The notes beneath the pieces are model-generated. The model was not told where the DNA came from. It searched no databases and saw nothing but the letters and a program-made list of their open reading frames with translations. A stretch of DNA of 36,417 nucleotides, from contig JAADVB010000198.1 of NCBI GenBank assembly GCA_023334545.1, positions 1 to 36,417 on the forward strand, given 5' to 3'. The DNA is from Salisapilia sapeloensis (lineage: Eukaryota; Oomycota; Peronosporomycetes; Peronosporales; Salisapiliaceae). This document shows, piece after piece, positions 20,568-31,844 of the stretch. Position 1 is the first letter of the stretch; each line of letters starts with the position of its first letter. The position numbers and the translations under genes are program-made.

Positions 20568-20931
20568 CGCATCCTTGCCATCGACTTTGCCTGCAGCCTA
20601 TGATAGCAAAAAGTTATTATCATCCGATCGCTTTCCTTATAAATATATTATTGAGTAGATACCCGTGGCGGAGGATTATGACTCAGCATGCTAAAGGAAT
20701 GGACCGCTACGTCAGTCTATATCTAGTTCCTCCAGAAAAAATGGCACTGGCAAGATTTAGAAAGTTAGCCTTTCATGTTGAATCGAGCCTTTGGTTCTCA
20801 TACCATAATTCTATTCTTGGAAAGTCTTTTTTAAAACGGTCGGTATATGCTTATTTATATCTTCTGAACATGCTAGGAAAGATTTTATGAAGCCATGAAC
20901 AGCAGACGCTGTAGACTCGTGAAGAGGCACA
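20568..20931. promoter_or_regulatory. Divergent spacer, EFHB-like and coiled-coil genes
   Basis: These 364 bases separate two gene starts that point away from each other, so both promoters must lie here unless leaders are spliced. A 97-codon plus-strand frame (20600-20890) has no motif and I do not call it a gene. No discrete binding motif was recognised. Confidence 0.5.
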
Positions 20932-23900
20932 ATGAAGAAACAAGAGCGAAATAATGGAGAGCAAGGGGATTCCACGGTATCTCGACATCGAAGCAGTAGT
21001 AGTATTGCCGAATTGAGAAGAATTGCTAAACAATTGAGTAGCACAAGGTATGATGATGATAATCGCTCCCCACCATCATGCCCATCTGCTTCACCATCCG
21101 AAGATCGTGGTCTAAGCAATTTTAGCAGCCAACAGCATCTATCTGGCATGGAAGTGTATGATGGAAGTGTTGAGAACGAGGACAGCTTCCAAGCTCTATC
21201 ATACGAGTCACCAATTCGAATGCATGAAAACATTACACCACTGCCTTCCAATTCCGCTAGCGAAAGCTATTCGAGTGACTTATCTTTGCCAAGATCCTTT
21301 GGTGAATATGCGACTACATGCCGCAATACAAATCGAAATACTGGTAACCTAGGCACTGCGTCTCGTTTCGATGACCAATTGGGATCGACAGAACACCTAT
21401 CTTCCCGACAGGATCTATTGCGAAAGTTTTATGAAGCACAGGTCCAAAAGATACGTTCTCAGCTAGTTGCGACGACGAGAGCGTTAGAGCAAGCTGAAGT
21501 TAAGTTAAAAGCAGATACAGAGCAGTGGAAGGACCAGACGGAAGTCTACAAGGTATATTGATTCCTGTCAGACATGATAGTCTGTCTAGACAACAAATGC
21601 ACTTGTAGAATGAGATGAAAGCGATAAAGATGGCAGCGAATGAACGCGAGCAACAATTGAAAAAGAAACTTAAAGAGTTAGAAGACCGATTGACTATGGA
21701 GAAGAGGCACCTTTCTCAAGTCGAGATTTCGGACAAACTTGCGACACAGGTGTCTTCATCAGTTACTTTATAATTTAATCTAACTCACCGACATTGTGTT
21801 TAGCTTGCAGCTCAAGATGAAAGAGAACTATCTGTGAAAGAACATGTCCAGTTATTTGTCCATCAAAAGCTTTCAGAGATGAGTGCTCGAGTCCAAGCGA
21901 GCGAATCGAAACTTTCCGACGCTAGCGCTCGTGCGAAGGAGCACCAAGCCGATGCCGAGACATACAAATCGCAACTGAATGAACTAAGTCATGCAACTCA
22001 ATTGAAGGAACAGGACCTTCAACGACAACTCGAAATATCGGAAGCCACTCGTGTGGAGGCAGAGAAGCAAATTGAATCACTTTCGGAACAGTTGACACAA
22101 TACCGCGAAGATCAGCAGCGACGTACATCGAGTGGGGAAACAGTTGCCCAGATTCAAGCTCAGAATGAAGACTACAAGGCCCAAGTAAAGAAACTGGGTA
22201 ACATCGAAGCAGATTACAAGGAGAGTCAGCATCGATGCGAAGACTTGGAAAGACAAGTCGCTTTATTAACAAACGATAAGGAGTATTTGCTTGCATCCAA
22301 AAGTGATATGGAAGCACAGGAAGCCAAGTTATGGACCAAACAACAGGATTTGTATAATCAGTTGGAAGCAATGCATCTAAAGCGAGAGGAACAGGCAAAG
22401 CTAAGCCAGGATGAACGCAAGGAAGTAAAAATGGATTTTGAGCGTAAATGTGAAGATGAAATGACCAAGTGGATGGAAATTGCAAAGAAAGAGTTGGATC
22501 ATGTCCGTGAAAATGGCCGAATCGTTTTCGAACGAGAAAATCAGCTACTGAAGCAAGCACGTGATGATGCTATCAACCACGCAGATCTTTTGGACAGTAA
22601 ACTTCAAAGAATACAATCCGTTCTGGATGCAAAGGTACTCAAGTAAAAGTAAAATATCCATTTCGTGGCTAATGATCATTATAGACACTCGAGATGGCAA
22701 AGATGGAAAGTGATCATGCTACGAGCATAGCAGGTGTCCGGAATGACCTCAAGATAAAACATTTCGAGGTACCTTTGACTTGATCACAGAACGAGTGGTA
22801 TTGCAATACAACTGAAATACATGATAGCTGAGTCAATTGAAAATCACATTGGAAGAAAAATCGAAAGATTTACAATACGCAAAGTCAGAGCTAGATGTTC
22901 ACCAACAAAAGGTCCGCATCCCTATTATTTTTGAGCTTGGGAGGAACGTGATAAAGTTAATTCTTACCACGTAGATCCAAGTCACTCAAGAGGAATTTAG
23001 TCGACTCGAATCAACCTCTACATCGCGCATAGTACAGCTAGAAGCAGAACTGGAAGCAGCCGTAACTTCTTTTATTCATTTGCCCTTGGTAAAGCAGCAT
23101 ATCACCTTTTCCATATAGAAACAACAACTTCGAGAGTATGAGAAGCTTGAAGTGGATCTGGATGATGCCATTATACATACAGGCGAAGCGACATACCAAA
23201 ACAACGGTGAGAAGGATGTCTTAAACGAAGCTATGGACACGCTCCGCGCCGTTCCAGCTCGACCACAACGACGTGTAAGACCTATCATCAAGGACTTTAA
23301 ATACCTGTAGCTCACCCGTCTATCCTAGTTCCAACAAAGCGTAGCGTTAGCACAGCGACTGGTTAAATCTCAACGTAATATCATGATGAAGCAGCAAGAA
23401 GTGGACCAACTAAAGGTAGAGAAAGCGGAAATGCAAAACCGGTGTCAAGATCTTCAAGATCGAATGCGCCATCTTGCTCAGCCACAGTCCTACCTTGTAC
23501 GTCCAACTAGAATGCACTATCAATCAGCATATATTAATCTTCGTACAGATCGAGAAGCTGCAGAAGATGGAAAAGGGGGTTGCTGACGTTCAAAAGCAAA
23601 TGCAGCAAAAGGAAAAGTTGGTCGAAACCTTAAGGGCAGAGTGTCGACGAGAGAGTGAAGTGAAGCGACAGCTTCAAGCACAGCTTCAACAACTATTAAC
23701 TAGAAGGCACGATCTGGACGGCCTCAAGTCAAACATAAAGTATCTTCAGCAGCAAATCGAAGCTAGAGTGCACAACCGTGCACATGAACGAGTAGTGGAT
23801 ACAACAACGAACACGATGTTTGGATCATCGAAATTAGCATCACCACCTCCAGCCGACATTGCTGCTAAAATGACTCAATATCCTACACCTAATAAGTCCC

Positions 23901-24010
23901 AGTTTGAGTACCACTCGCCAATGAAAGCTCCAGCAGCTATGGAAACCTCAGGACATGCTCCAACAACTGCTCAAGCTCCACGCTGGTTTCAAAGACTCTC
24001 ATTGGCCTAA
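20932..24010 (+). CDS. Long coiled-coil protein, possibly flagellar/centrosomal
   Basis: Nine exons: 20932-21552, 21609-21749, 21804-22634, 22685-22768, 22828-22911, 22975-23061, 23119-23274, 23329-23496 and 23549-24010, giving 877 residues. Introns are 50-63 bp and every one is phase 0. The first 160 residues are low-complexity and Ser-rich. From about 165 to 800 the protein is an almost unbroken run of Lys, Glu, Gln and Leu heptads (QKIRSQLVATTRALEQAEVK, KQIESLSEQLTQYREDQQ, ELDHVRENGRIVFEREN), with one short break at about residues 640-670. The end is Pro/Ala-rich with a terminal PRWFQRLSL. No enzymatic domain is visible. The head-to-head position with the EFHB-like gene suggests a flagellar or basal-body part; a Golgi or motor-tail protein is equally possible from composition alone. 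Confidence 0.8.
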
Positions 24011-24092
24011 ATGTACGAGTCAACTGCTACAGATTTCTTTTGTTTTCTTTTCTTTTTGACACAACATTTTCGACACTATTCATCACATTTAA

Positions 24093-25209
24093 ATGTATCG
24101 TGGTATCGGACGCTTTCAGGCGCCAATAAGGCGATTCTGTAGACCCTCCGCTGACAAAATTTGGTGGAGCAATGCGCATACACGCAATGAGCTTGCACAC
24201 GGCTTCGTTTGGTCTGGGATGAAGCCAAAGCCTGGAAATGAGACGATTACCAGACACTTGAGCTCCAAAACCACTTTTGAATCGGGAGATGTTGCGCATG
24301 AATATTTAAAGCAAGACTTTCGACGCTGGCTCAAACGTGAGTTTGGTGTCTTGGCTTCCATTCTGGCAATTGGCTCTATTGGTGTCTACTACTTCCAAGT
24401 ACTCTTCTTCTTAAATACACTTGATTTCTTTTGAAATCCTCATCCATGAATAGTACCGGGAGAATGCACCAGTGAATCGTGTTCGAAGAGCAATTGAAAT
24501 GGCCAAGAGAAGTGCACGACAAGTAACGTGTATACCAGTCAATTTATTCTTGCTTTTATCCATCCATTTTATCAATAGAACAACCCGCAGCAAGCTCTCA
24601 AGCACACTTTGAACGCCTACAGCGTCGCGAAAAACACAAACAGCCGAGGTCATTTATCTCTACTTCCTACACTTATTCCAACATACTAAACATACATCAG
24701 ATCGCCACTTGTTCGAGTTTGCATTCACCATCGCAGCTCTGTACACGACCCTTCAGAACCTCCCTCAGGCCGTCAAGTACTACCAAGAAGCTCTCCAAAG
24801 CATCTCCTACCTCCGCTCCGAAGACGAAAAGCACCTCGCTCGACTCGTTACATTAGACCGTCTAGCCCAGTGCTACGAAGACACGTACACAACTCGTCCA
24901 AATACCCTAAACGCCCTCTAACAACACTATAGAAACCAACTACGAGCAGCTGAAAAGTACTTTCGCCAGGCACTCACCATCGTCGAAAAAGCTAAAGAGA
25001 ACAAGCTTCAAGCTCCTGACGTCTTGCAAGAAGCACCTGGTGTCTTATACAACTACGGCCACTTCCTCCTATCTCAGAATCGAATCGAAAACGCTCGACT
25101 AGTCCTACAAAAGGCAAAGCAAATCGGCAAGGAACAAGGTATCGGACAGGAAGAAATGGACTTGATCGCGTCCAAATTATCCGAAACGAATCCGAAAAAA
25201 GAAGAATAA
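24093..25209 (+). CDS. Mitochondrial TPR protein with N-terminal membrane anchor
   Basis: Exons are 24093-24398, 24454-24522, 24579-24648, 24701-24884 and 24933-25209, giving 301 residues; introns are 55, 56, 52 and 48 bp (phases 0, 0, 1, 2). The N-terminus (MYRGIGRFQAPIRRFCRPS) is basic and free of acids, as in a mitochondrial presequence. A single hydrophobic span (FGVLASILAIGSIGVYYF) lies near residues 84-101. The rest is tetratricopeptide-like helices (AFTIAALYTTLQNLPQAVKYYQEAL, RLAQCYEDTNQLRAAEKYFRQAL, YNYGHFLLSQNRIENARLVLQKA). The plan (presequence, one span, TPRs) resembles inner-membrane assembly factors such as TTC19 of respiratory complex III, but I do not see a decisive motif. It starts 82 bp after the coiled-coil gene and converges with the kinase gene. 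Confidence 0.75.
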
Positions 25210-25340
25210 CATTCGGTCGTTTGGATCTTCTTCCAATCTCCCCAAGCTCGTTCCTTCCTGCCTTGCAACGCTCTAGCCATCAAGTCTCAAGTGTCATACG
25301 ATTCGTCATTTTTCAAAGTAAAAAAGTAGCTCTTGTGATC

Positions 25341-27056
25341 TTAATCCTGCGCAATCAAGTCCTTCAACTCTTCGTTCAGCTGCATGTAGAACTTGTGGTA
25401 CTCAAAGATGTCGCCCTTGCCACGACGCACTTCCACCAGGTTCAAGTGGTCAGCTAGCGCGTAGACTTGGATGCCGACTCCAACTGCACCTCTCGGTGTC
25501 TGCAGCACCGCCTTGACCTTGCCATTCTTCTTGTCCATCGTCAACTCGCAGTTGATGCCTTCCAGGTACGACTGCAAGCGACCGAGCAGCGTTTCGGCAC
25601 TCATCCGAGACGTGAACTGCGTACTCTTCTTCACCTTCTTCTCGTCCGAAGACTGGAACATGCGGTTCAGAGCCAGTCCTCCGCACATGTTGATCAGATC
25701 GAACGCGTTCAAGTGCTTTGGTTGGATGGCGCCAGAGCCAACGTTCTCTCCCCCAGCTCCGACCGACTGATTCACGTTCGGGTTGTTCGCCGCTGTCGTG
25801 GCAGATCCGTCCATCGGTTCATCTTCATGCTGCACGATGGCGGCATCCATGTCCGCTTGGCTCGGCTTGACCTCCATTCGTTTCTGTGAACCGTCCGATC
25901 GACGAGACGCGTCAGAAGACGACGCATCGGCGTTCAGATACCAGTCGTTTTGCTGGATCTCGGCCAAGGTGATACGAGTGGATGGATCCGGCACGAGGAT
26001 GCGGTTCAAGAGCGCCTTGACACGCGGCGTGAACCATGACGGGTACGAGAACTCGGCCTTTTGGATCTTACGGAATAGCGCAGACATCGTCGGTTCATCG
26101 AACGGCAAGAAGCCAGCTAGGAGGACGTACAAGATGACACCGCAACTCCAGACGTCAGCAGCACGTCCGTCGTAGCCCTTGTCCGCAAGGACTTCCGGCG
26201 CAACGTAGTTAGGTGTACCACACGTCGTGTGCAAGAGAGAAGCACGCGAGTTCTCCGTTCCGTCTGGGTTGGTGCCACCTTCGTAAAGCGCCGAGAGACC
26301 AAAGTCCGAGATTTTGAGGTTTCCATTCTCATCCAAGAGAAGATTCTCTGTTGTTTGGCGTTAAGATTGAGCAAGGGGAGATGAATGGAGGAGATGTACG
26401 TACCAGGCTTCAGGTCACGATGGCAGACACCGCTCTGGTGACAATATTGGACACCGTCGACGAGCTGGCGGAAGTAGAATCGACCCATTTCTTCATTGAA
26501 TCTACTCGGCATCGTAATAAGTCAGTCATGACGTTCTTAAATACGCGTTCCATGGCTTTATATCCATGCAACGACTGGTAAGGAAAATGTATGCTCACCG
26601 TCCTTCCGCCACGATCTTATCGAAGAGTTCGCCTCCGGTAATCAGCTCCAAAACGATAAAGATCTTGGTCCTGGACGCCAAGACTTCTCGTAGCTCGACA
26701 ATGTGTCGATGACGCACCATTTTCATGATAGAAATCTCCTTTTTAATCTGCGCGCCCATATTCTGTTTCTGGATCTTTTCCTTGTCGAGTACCTTCATCG
26801 CCACTCGCTCTTCCGACTCGGTATTCACGGCATATTTGACTCTATCACATTTAAATCAGGATCCTTCTTCTTTCCCCACTTCATATTTATACGTACTTGC
26901 CAAAGGTACCTTCACCCAGCGTTTTACCAATCTCGTATTTCCCTGTTAATCAGAAAAAAACAAATCTTTAGATCTTGATCCACTTCCCCCTCAATCCAAC
27001 CGCCTACGAGGCAGTTGAATATAGACAAGTATCAACGTACCAACTTTCTTGACCAT
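25341..27056 (-). CDS. CIPK/SnRK3-like Ser/Thr protein kinase with NAF motif
   Basis: Minus-strand exons, in coding order: 27056-27041, 26942-26897, 26841-26599, 26501-26404 and 26347-25341, giving 469 residues; introns are 98, 55, 97 and 56 bp. The first coding exon is only 16 bases. Kinase motifs: Gly loop GEGTFGKV (15-22), Lys37, HRDLKPEN (129-136), DFG (149-151), TPNYVAPE (179-186). The activation segment is CAMK/AMPK-like. After a low-complexity linker, [18 protein letters not shown] (348-365) fits the NAF/FISL motif that inhibits plant CIPKs until a calcineurin-B-like sensor binds it, and the tail (to [12 protein letters not shown]) fits the KA1/PPI-type end. The likely role is calcium- or stress-linked phosphorylation; the partner sensor is not in this window. 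Confidence 0.88.
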
Positions 27057-27586
27057 GTTGATGTCGTATCGAGGTGAAAGAAGACGTGGGTCGTGGAGAA
27101 AAAAGAGAAATGAACGAAGCTCGTGGTCGGAGTCTTTTTGTTCTGTTGGTTTCCGATCCAGGAAGGAAGAGGAAGCGACATACAAACATCAAGTCAAACC
27201 ACTTAAAAAATTGACTCGACGCCACCGACCTTTTAGACCAGAAGAAATGCATGTTCATAAAAATATCGTACTTGCTTTTGTATAGACTGCCACCGTCTCA
27301 TATTAGTAGGTGTAGAAAGTAGGATAGTGTGCGTCGAGAACGAACACGACTATTGGTGCAAATTATCCGATGCTTCCATAGAGGTTTATATCGATATTTT
27401 GTCAACGAGATAGAAAGAGACAATTCCTGGGTTGTCATAACACTTCCATCTGACGAGACGCGGAAGGGTAGTGACTTGAGGCTCGATCGCTACTACGACT
27501 ATCGACCATTCCATTCGTAAGGCGACACTTGCCGTCGAACTGGATTGCAAGTCGTTGCAAGAAAAAACCTTTCGTAGCACTAGTTT
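27057..27586. promoter_or_regulatory. Divergent spacer, kinase and TOG-protein genes
   Basis: These 530 bases separate the starts of the kinase and TOG-domain genes and should hold both promoters and 5' leaders. Minus-strand open frames immediately upstream of the kinase ATG (to 27258) lack motifs and are out of frame with it. No repeat or clear binding array was seen. Confidence 0.5.
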
Positions 27587-29039
27587 ATGACTCGCGCGAC
27601 GACACTCGATCGGCGGGCAGGCGACCTCCCTCCACACAAACGACCGCGCAGCCTCGATAAAGAGAATCTGTACTCGCATACGACCATGGGCTCTAGTACG
27701 TCCAAGCAGTCGACGCCAAAGAGGCGGGCGCTATCCCACGAACGCCCAACGTCATCGACGCCCAATACCGCTAAGACTCGTTCTTTCTCGTCGTCCTCTT
27801 CTCCTGGCGACGATACCGTCATCCCATCCCACGACATCAATACAAAGCTCATGGATGGTGCTCCGGACAATGAACTACACCAAGTACAAGTCCAGGAACG
27901 AGAGGAATTAGAAAAGCTGGAAGCCCTGGATGACGCAATCACCAAGCTCGAAGCACTCTTGGCGAGCAAAACCAGAGCTTCTCTGCATCAAGAGACGACA
28001 GATATTTCCTGGCATGAAGAGTTTGAAGGCATCACCATTATGAGACAATTGGCTGTCCATCATCAAGACAAGGCAGCGGATTACATGTACATATTATCTC
28101 TATAATAACGTACGATCCACTTGTATTTACAGCATATAGAGATGAAGCACTGCCGTTGCTAGTAGTCCCTGGCGTCGAAAACCTCCGATCAGCCATGTCT
28201 CGAAACGCATTGTTATGTCTCGAAGACTTTCTTCTCTGTCTCCCCACAGCCATCTCCAATCACAACGGTACGCGACTTTATCATACACCAACAATACTTT
28301 TATTTATCGATACGTAGACGTCATTATACCATTACTTGTCCAACGATGTGCAAGTGAAAAGCAATTTATTCGAGAATTAGCGAAAAAGGTACTTTTTTAA
28401 CTCGTTTTAAACGAATATGATCTATACTTACATGTCTCTAGGCTTTAACGACAGCCGTGACAACGACACCTACAATGGACTTGCTAAACATACTCTTATC
28501 GACTGGTGAAATGGAGAAACATGCCACAGCTATTAATGCCGTACGCTCCATCTACCTTTTCATACTTTGATGACGTCATCTCATCCGCATCGTAGGCGAG
28601 TTCCTGTATCCTAAAATGTCTTCGCAAAGTGTCTAAGTCCGACGTGCAAGCACTGTTCGACATCCCGGTCGAGGACTTGACATCTGAATCGACGACTAGG
28701 ACGTCCGATGCGATTCCTGTCCAACTCTTTCTCGAACGCATGGCGAGTATGCTACAAGGAAGAGCAGTAGAAGGCAAGCAAGCGATTCGAAATGGACTCA
28801 AGTACACCAAGACAGTCGTCGGTGCAGATGTCTTTGATGCGTACGTGAAAAAGTATTTGGCCGGGACGGCGCAGGTGGATGTGCTGCAGGCTACAAAAGC
28901 TCAGTTGCGAAGAGCTGGGCACTCGGCTTCGCTACGAGAGAGAATGAAGGAACGAATGAAGGAGCATCAGGACAGTTTAGAGCAGAAGAAAGCAGCAGGG
29001 GATGACGAAATCATCGTTATGGCACCCAAACGCAAGTAA
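27587..29039 (+). CDS. TOG/CLASP-type microtubule-binding protein
   Basis: Exons are 27587-28086, 28140-28267, 28318-28388, 28442-28540 and 28596-29039, giving 413 residues; introns are 53, 50, 53 and 55 bp, all with GTAC donors. The first 100 residues are Ser/Thr/Arg-rich (SHERPTSSTPNTAKTRSFSS), as in linkers that bind microtubules. Residues about 144-275 (SWHEEFEGITIMRQLAVHH ... ENLRSAMSRNALLCLEDFL ... VIIPLLVQRCASEKQFIRELAKKAL) match a single TOG domain of the CLASP_N/TOGARAM type. TOG domains bind tubulin; TOGARAM proteins act on axonemal microtubules, CLASPs on cytoplasmic ones. The C-terminal region is basic and helical (LRERMKERMKEHQDSLEQKK). An alternative start is the ATG at 27686. 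Subfamily is uncertain. Confidence 0.82.
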
Positions 29040-29396
29040 AGAGATATGAAGTACTTTTCTTAGTTTTGTATCGATCGTGTCTTGCGTTCTCTTCTTCCAG
29101 TCATGTTGGCTTTGACAGCAATTTATATCTGTTCAAGCAAATCTATTCTCGGCTTCTACTGCGGTTTGCTGCCAGTTTCAAGTAGTCAAAGGACGATTAA
29201 CTGATCGAAGGGTGAGAACGATAGTAGATTCGATCCACTAGCGCAAATTACAAAAGTATCTGGATACCGTCAAGAGCTGGATCAAACGGCATCCAAAAGA
29301 GCAGTACTAAGACCTCACTGATTCCAGTTAAGACCGTCGGCGAGTCAGGGTATTCAGGCAATCCTCTTTGTATAAAGGACAAGTATATGCTATCAA
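29040..29396. other. Intergenic, 357 bases
   Basis: This spacer separates two plus-strand genes (TOG protein and WLGC protein). It contains the promoter of the second. An in-frame TAA at 29373 lies just before the chosen ATG. No other feature was seen. Confidence 0.6.
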
Positions 29397-31803
29397 ATGC
29401 CGGCAAGAGTACCTCGCATGTCGTTTTCACAGGTTTATGGATGGTATGGACCTCCGTTAGTCTTGATAACCACTGTTTCAATGTTGTGGACAATGTGGTT
29501 GGTATTTCTGAACATGGATCCCAATTATGCAGCGAACAAGCTAGCACGGACGGAAATTTACGACGGTGGAGAGTTCTGGATGATTGTCGAGCCTGATCAG
29601 ACGTTTAAGACCATCACGGTGGGTAGTTTGGTAATCGTAGTACTTCTCTACATGAATGTTCTGCGAATGCTATTACTTGAAAAGCGACCACTACTACCAA
29701 AACCGGGGCCAACCATACGTTCAGCACCTTCGACCGATTTTATGTTTGGTACTTTCGTATCTAAAGCGCAGGAAAGAAGGATTTCGAGTATGTACTTGGC
29801 ATGGCGTCACATTACTGGGTATGAAGGCAAGTATCGTCGAATATGGGTATATAATTGCTTGCGGATTCATATGCGTTGTTTTTAACTGCTTTATGCATAT
29901 GACTGCAGAATATGCTTCTTAAAGTTGGGGACTTGATAATGGAGTCTGTTGCGCTCTACCGCATGATGGAGAACGGTTCTCCAATTGAAATAGTCTATTG
30001 CTACGGAATACTCATATCTGCCAATTCGTTATCGTCTGCAAGTGCGATTCTGTTTGGGAAGGGCATGTCAGCTTTATCGGAAATAGTACTCGACTCATTG
30101 TACGTAAAATTATTGCTGTAGTAGCGATAAGGTCGATCCCACACGTATATTTCATCTCGGGCGTAGATTCGACATGATGGTCGCTGTCGGGCTACCGATC
30201 ACATCCATGGTGTTTGCTTATTACCAACTAATTTTGGACCATGGTGGTCTCCAACTTCGTATGGATGTTTTTTCACCAGCAGCATTTGAGCGGATTGCTC
30301 GCTTGCATGCCAATCCAATTGAAGTCACCCGCTTCCGAATGAGCTTCGATGCTCAACGAACTACCACGTTTGCGGATTACTTGCTACAAGTTTGCATTAA
30401 TATCGCCTTTAGCTATCGTCTTAAAAGGCTGACAGACGTTTTAAAGCGTAACTCTCCAGCTCAGTTAAAACTAGTTCAGGCAAACAGAGTAGTTAAGGTG
30501 AAAGTGCAGACACGGATACCCAAGGTCGCAGCTGTACTGTTCCTTATCACGTCCACATTAGCCATCTATATCCCGCACTATGCAATCGAGATATCGACTG
30601 CGATCTGCGATCCACATCCACAGTGCGTCATGTACGCTTACCGGTATAAATCAATGGAATCTTGTCCTTGCATAGGACTTGTGGATGTGGACCCGGCAGT
30701 TAAATCGTATGAAGAATGGGTAAATCCAAAAGATGCTACTAGCATTGTAAAAGAATTGTCCAAGTCGCGTGATCTCCAAATTGTCATGATCACGAATCGT
30801 CGATTGAGAGTCTTGCCAGAAGAGCTCCAGTACTGCACACAAATAAAAATATTGTAAGCATGCTACGTATAGAAACGTTGTGAGAATAAAGATAAGCTCA
30901 CAACTATTCATAGATATCTTATGTACACAGGCGTGACGGAACTTCCAGATTGGTTTGGTAGCCTAGAAAGTCTGGAGATCATGTAAGTATTCTAAAGTTA
31001 CCACTGCTATCTACCATCGATAACTCACACAGTACGCTCCTTCGTGCCACAGGCAAGTGGAAGGAAAGACAATGGATACGAATCTTATTAAAATCGATGA
31101 GAAAGCGATGAAAGGGAAAAAGTGGCTAACATACTTACACTTCGGCATGCATGCATATCTACCAGCTATCCCAAATCTGGAAGATTTGACAAACCTTCGC
31201 TACTTCGTGCTCGCGTACCTATTCAATCTGCAACAGATAGCTTCCTTTTCAGGCCTACATAGACTAGAAAACCTGATAGTAGTAAACACTCCTCGATTGA
31301 CCAGCCTACCTGATATGAGCTCTGTCGGCGACTTGACAATGTTTGTCGTCGGATTGAACGCCCCACTTTGCTGCAACGGGTTCATGGGAGCATGTAATCA
31401 AAGCCATCCTTTCTGCACGGGTGAATCTGTCATTGGAGCGCCTCCGTCTCTCTGTTTGACCGAAAATTCGCCCTTAAAGGCGACACCTGCTACACTTACG
31501 CTGTTGAATGCACACAGCTATAGCATCTGCATCCTAGCTCAAAGTACAGACAATCTAGTCTCTTTACCACCAACCAAAGAAAGTATCGAGACGTGCAATG
31601 GGACAATGTACAAGGAATGTCAGGTAGCAGTACCAGAAGGCGATTCGTCTAAGGTCTACCCTGGTATCTGTTTCCCATCTCGAATGCGCGTCATCTTCTG
31701 TGTGGTACATGCTAGACTTATTGCTTTTCGTCAGCAAGAAATAAAGTTGGGGATTGGTACTCCATGTGATCAACAAGTAGAAGCATGGCTTGGGTGTAAA
31801 TAA
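29397..31803 (+). CDS. Multispan membrane protein with leucine-rich part and C-terminal WLGC motif
   Basis: Exons are 29397-29846, 29909-30099, 30167-30853, 30914-30982 and 31053-31803, giving 715 residues; introns are 62, 67, 60 and 70 bp (phases 0, 2, 2, 2). The start is the first ATG after an in-frame stop. The N-terminal half has several membrane spans (PLVLITTVSMLWTMWLVFL, VGSLVIVVLLYMNVLRMLLL, MMVAVGLPITSMVFAYYQL, VAAVLFLITSTLAIYIPHYA). The second half is probably extracellular: leucine-rich repeats (RRLRVLPEELQYCTQIKIL, VTELPDWFGSLESLEIM, LEDLTNLRYFVLAYLFNLQQI, LTSLPDMSSVGDLTMFVV) and then a cysteine-rich end closing with IGTPCDQQVEAWLGCK. This layout recurs in oomycete proteins called WLGC-domain proteins; no function is known to me. 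A receptor or surface role is inferred. Confidence 0.8.
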
Positions 31804-31844
31804 ACTCATAACAAGAGATACTTTGCAAATGAAATTTTTATTAA

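Noticed and set aside
25467-25889. 140-codon plus-strand frame opposite the kinase gene
   Set aside because: Lies fully inside the kinase C-terminal exon, whose sense frame has conserved motifs.
29827-29908. Possible GC-AG intron (or GTATCG donor at 29831) in the WLGC gene
   Set aside because: Both choices lead to an in-frame stop after the acceptor; the GTATAT donor at 29847 is phase 0 and keeps the frame open.
31189-31198. Copy of TGACAAACC within the WLGC gene
   Set aside because: It codes for part of the leucine-rich motif LTNLR and is single, so it is best explained as coincidence.
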